Of a stretch of DNA of 5,983 nucleotides, positions 5,722 to 5,983 are shown piece after piece. The DNA is taken from assembly GCA_018399455.1 (NCBI GenBank), contig JAGYOT010000133.1, forward strand, positions 1 through 5,983, given 5' to 3'. Under the pieces are notes generated by a model. It was not told the origin of the DNA and searched no databases. It worked only from the letters and a program-made list of their open reading frames with translations. The stretch's first letter is position 1. Each line of letters starts with the position of its first letter. This stretch comes from Desulfobacterales bacterium (GTDB lineage Bacteria > Desulfobacterota > Desulfobacteria > Desulfobacterales > Desulfosalsimonadaceae). The position numbers and the translations under genes were made by a program.

Positions 5722-5983
5722 CAGCTTACGGTTTCTCCCTTGCCTTTATTCCCCTGGCCCTCGCACTGGATCTGGCCGCCGGTGATCCGCCCTGGCTGCC
5801 CCACCCCATCCGCCTGATGGGCCGGGCGGCAGAGAGGTTGGAGCCGGTTTTCCGAAAGACGGGGTTTCCCCTGGAAATCGCGGGCTCGCTTTTTGCCGCC
5901 AGCCTGGTGGGGGGTGCGTTTTTTATCACGCTGGCACTTGTTTTTGCAGCAGGGCGCCTGCATCCGCTTTTGGGCGTGTTTGT
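5718..5983 (+). CDS. cbiB: Adenosylcobinamide-phosphate synthase, 3'-partial
   Basis: CbiB/CobD is an inner-membrane enzyme that attaches the aminopropanol (or its phosphate) arm to adenosylcobyric acid, the step after CobQ. The first 88 codons are present before the window ends. LDLAAGDPPWLPHPIRLMGR near the N-terminus matches the family motif DxxxGDPxxxPHPVxxxG. Two hydrophobic stretches fit membrane segments: FSLAFIPLALAL at the start and a longer one around SLFAASLVGGAFFITLALVF. The ATG overlaps the cobQ stop in an ATGA arrangement, which points to translational coupling and a shared transcript. The visible part is intact; the state of the rest cannot be judged. Confidence 0.92.
   Translation, partial: MTAYGFSLAFIPLALALDLAAGDPPWLPHPIRLMGRAAERLEPVFRKTGFPLEIAGSLFAASLVGGAFFITLALVFAAGRLHPLLGVF

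Noticed and set aside
1..5983. CRISPR arrays, insertion sequences, tRNA or rRNA genes
   Set aside because: No regularly spaced repeats, transposase motifs, terminal inverted repeats or tRNA/rRNA signatures were seen on reading; in particular no IS end or target duplication is visible at the deletion junctions.

Overview
The window reads as a chromosomal segment from a moderately GC-rich Gram-negative anaerobe. The gene set (a cobalamin riboswitch followed by cbiA, cobM, cobJ, cobQ and cbiB remnants or genes) and the protein flavour suggest a Desulfobacterota-like (deltaproteobacterial) bacterium. This placement is an inference from gene content, not a demonstrated identity.

Left part (1-2010): the C-terminal end of an unrecognised protein with a hydrophobic segment (1-336); an intergenic stretch with a perfect TATAAT box; an intact metal-dependent amidohydrolase of the Amidohydro_2/TIM-barrel type (499-1386, +); and, convergent with it, an intact orotate phosphoribosyltransferase pyrE (2010-1444, -).

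Regulatory hub (2011-2578): no gene lies here. It holds two divergent promoters, each with a perfect TTGACA -35 box. The minus-strand promoter serves pyrE. The plus-strand promoter starts a leader that consists of a complete cobalamin (B12) riboswitch (about 2265-2412) and then a strong intrinsic terminator (2484-2521), the expected off-switch when B12 is abundant.

Right part (2579-5983): a corrinoid biosynthesis operon whose first half is broken. cbiA has lost two internal blocks and its C-terminus, cobM survives only as about 40 codons, and cobJ lacks its N-terminal part and has a frameshift near its end. Each surviving piece is well conserved and joins the next at an abrupt junction, often with a frame change, so this is a series of deletions and not gradual decay. 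The downstream genes are intact: cobQ (cobyric acid synthase, 4144-5721) overlaps the start of cbiB (adenosylcobinamide-phosphate synthase, from 5718, running off the window) by 4 bases. As written, the riboswitch controls a transcript that can make CobQ and CbiB but not CbiA, CobM or CobJ. Whether this is true genome decay or an assembly artefact cannot be decided from the sequence alone; it is the main point of interest here. I see no convincing new system.
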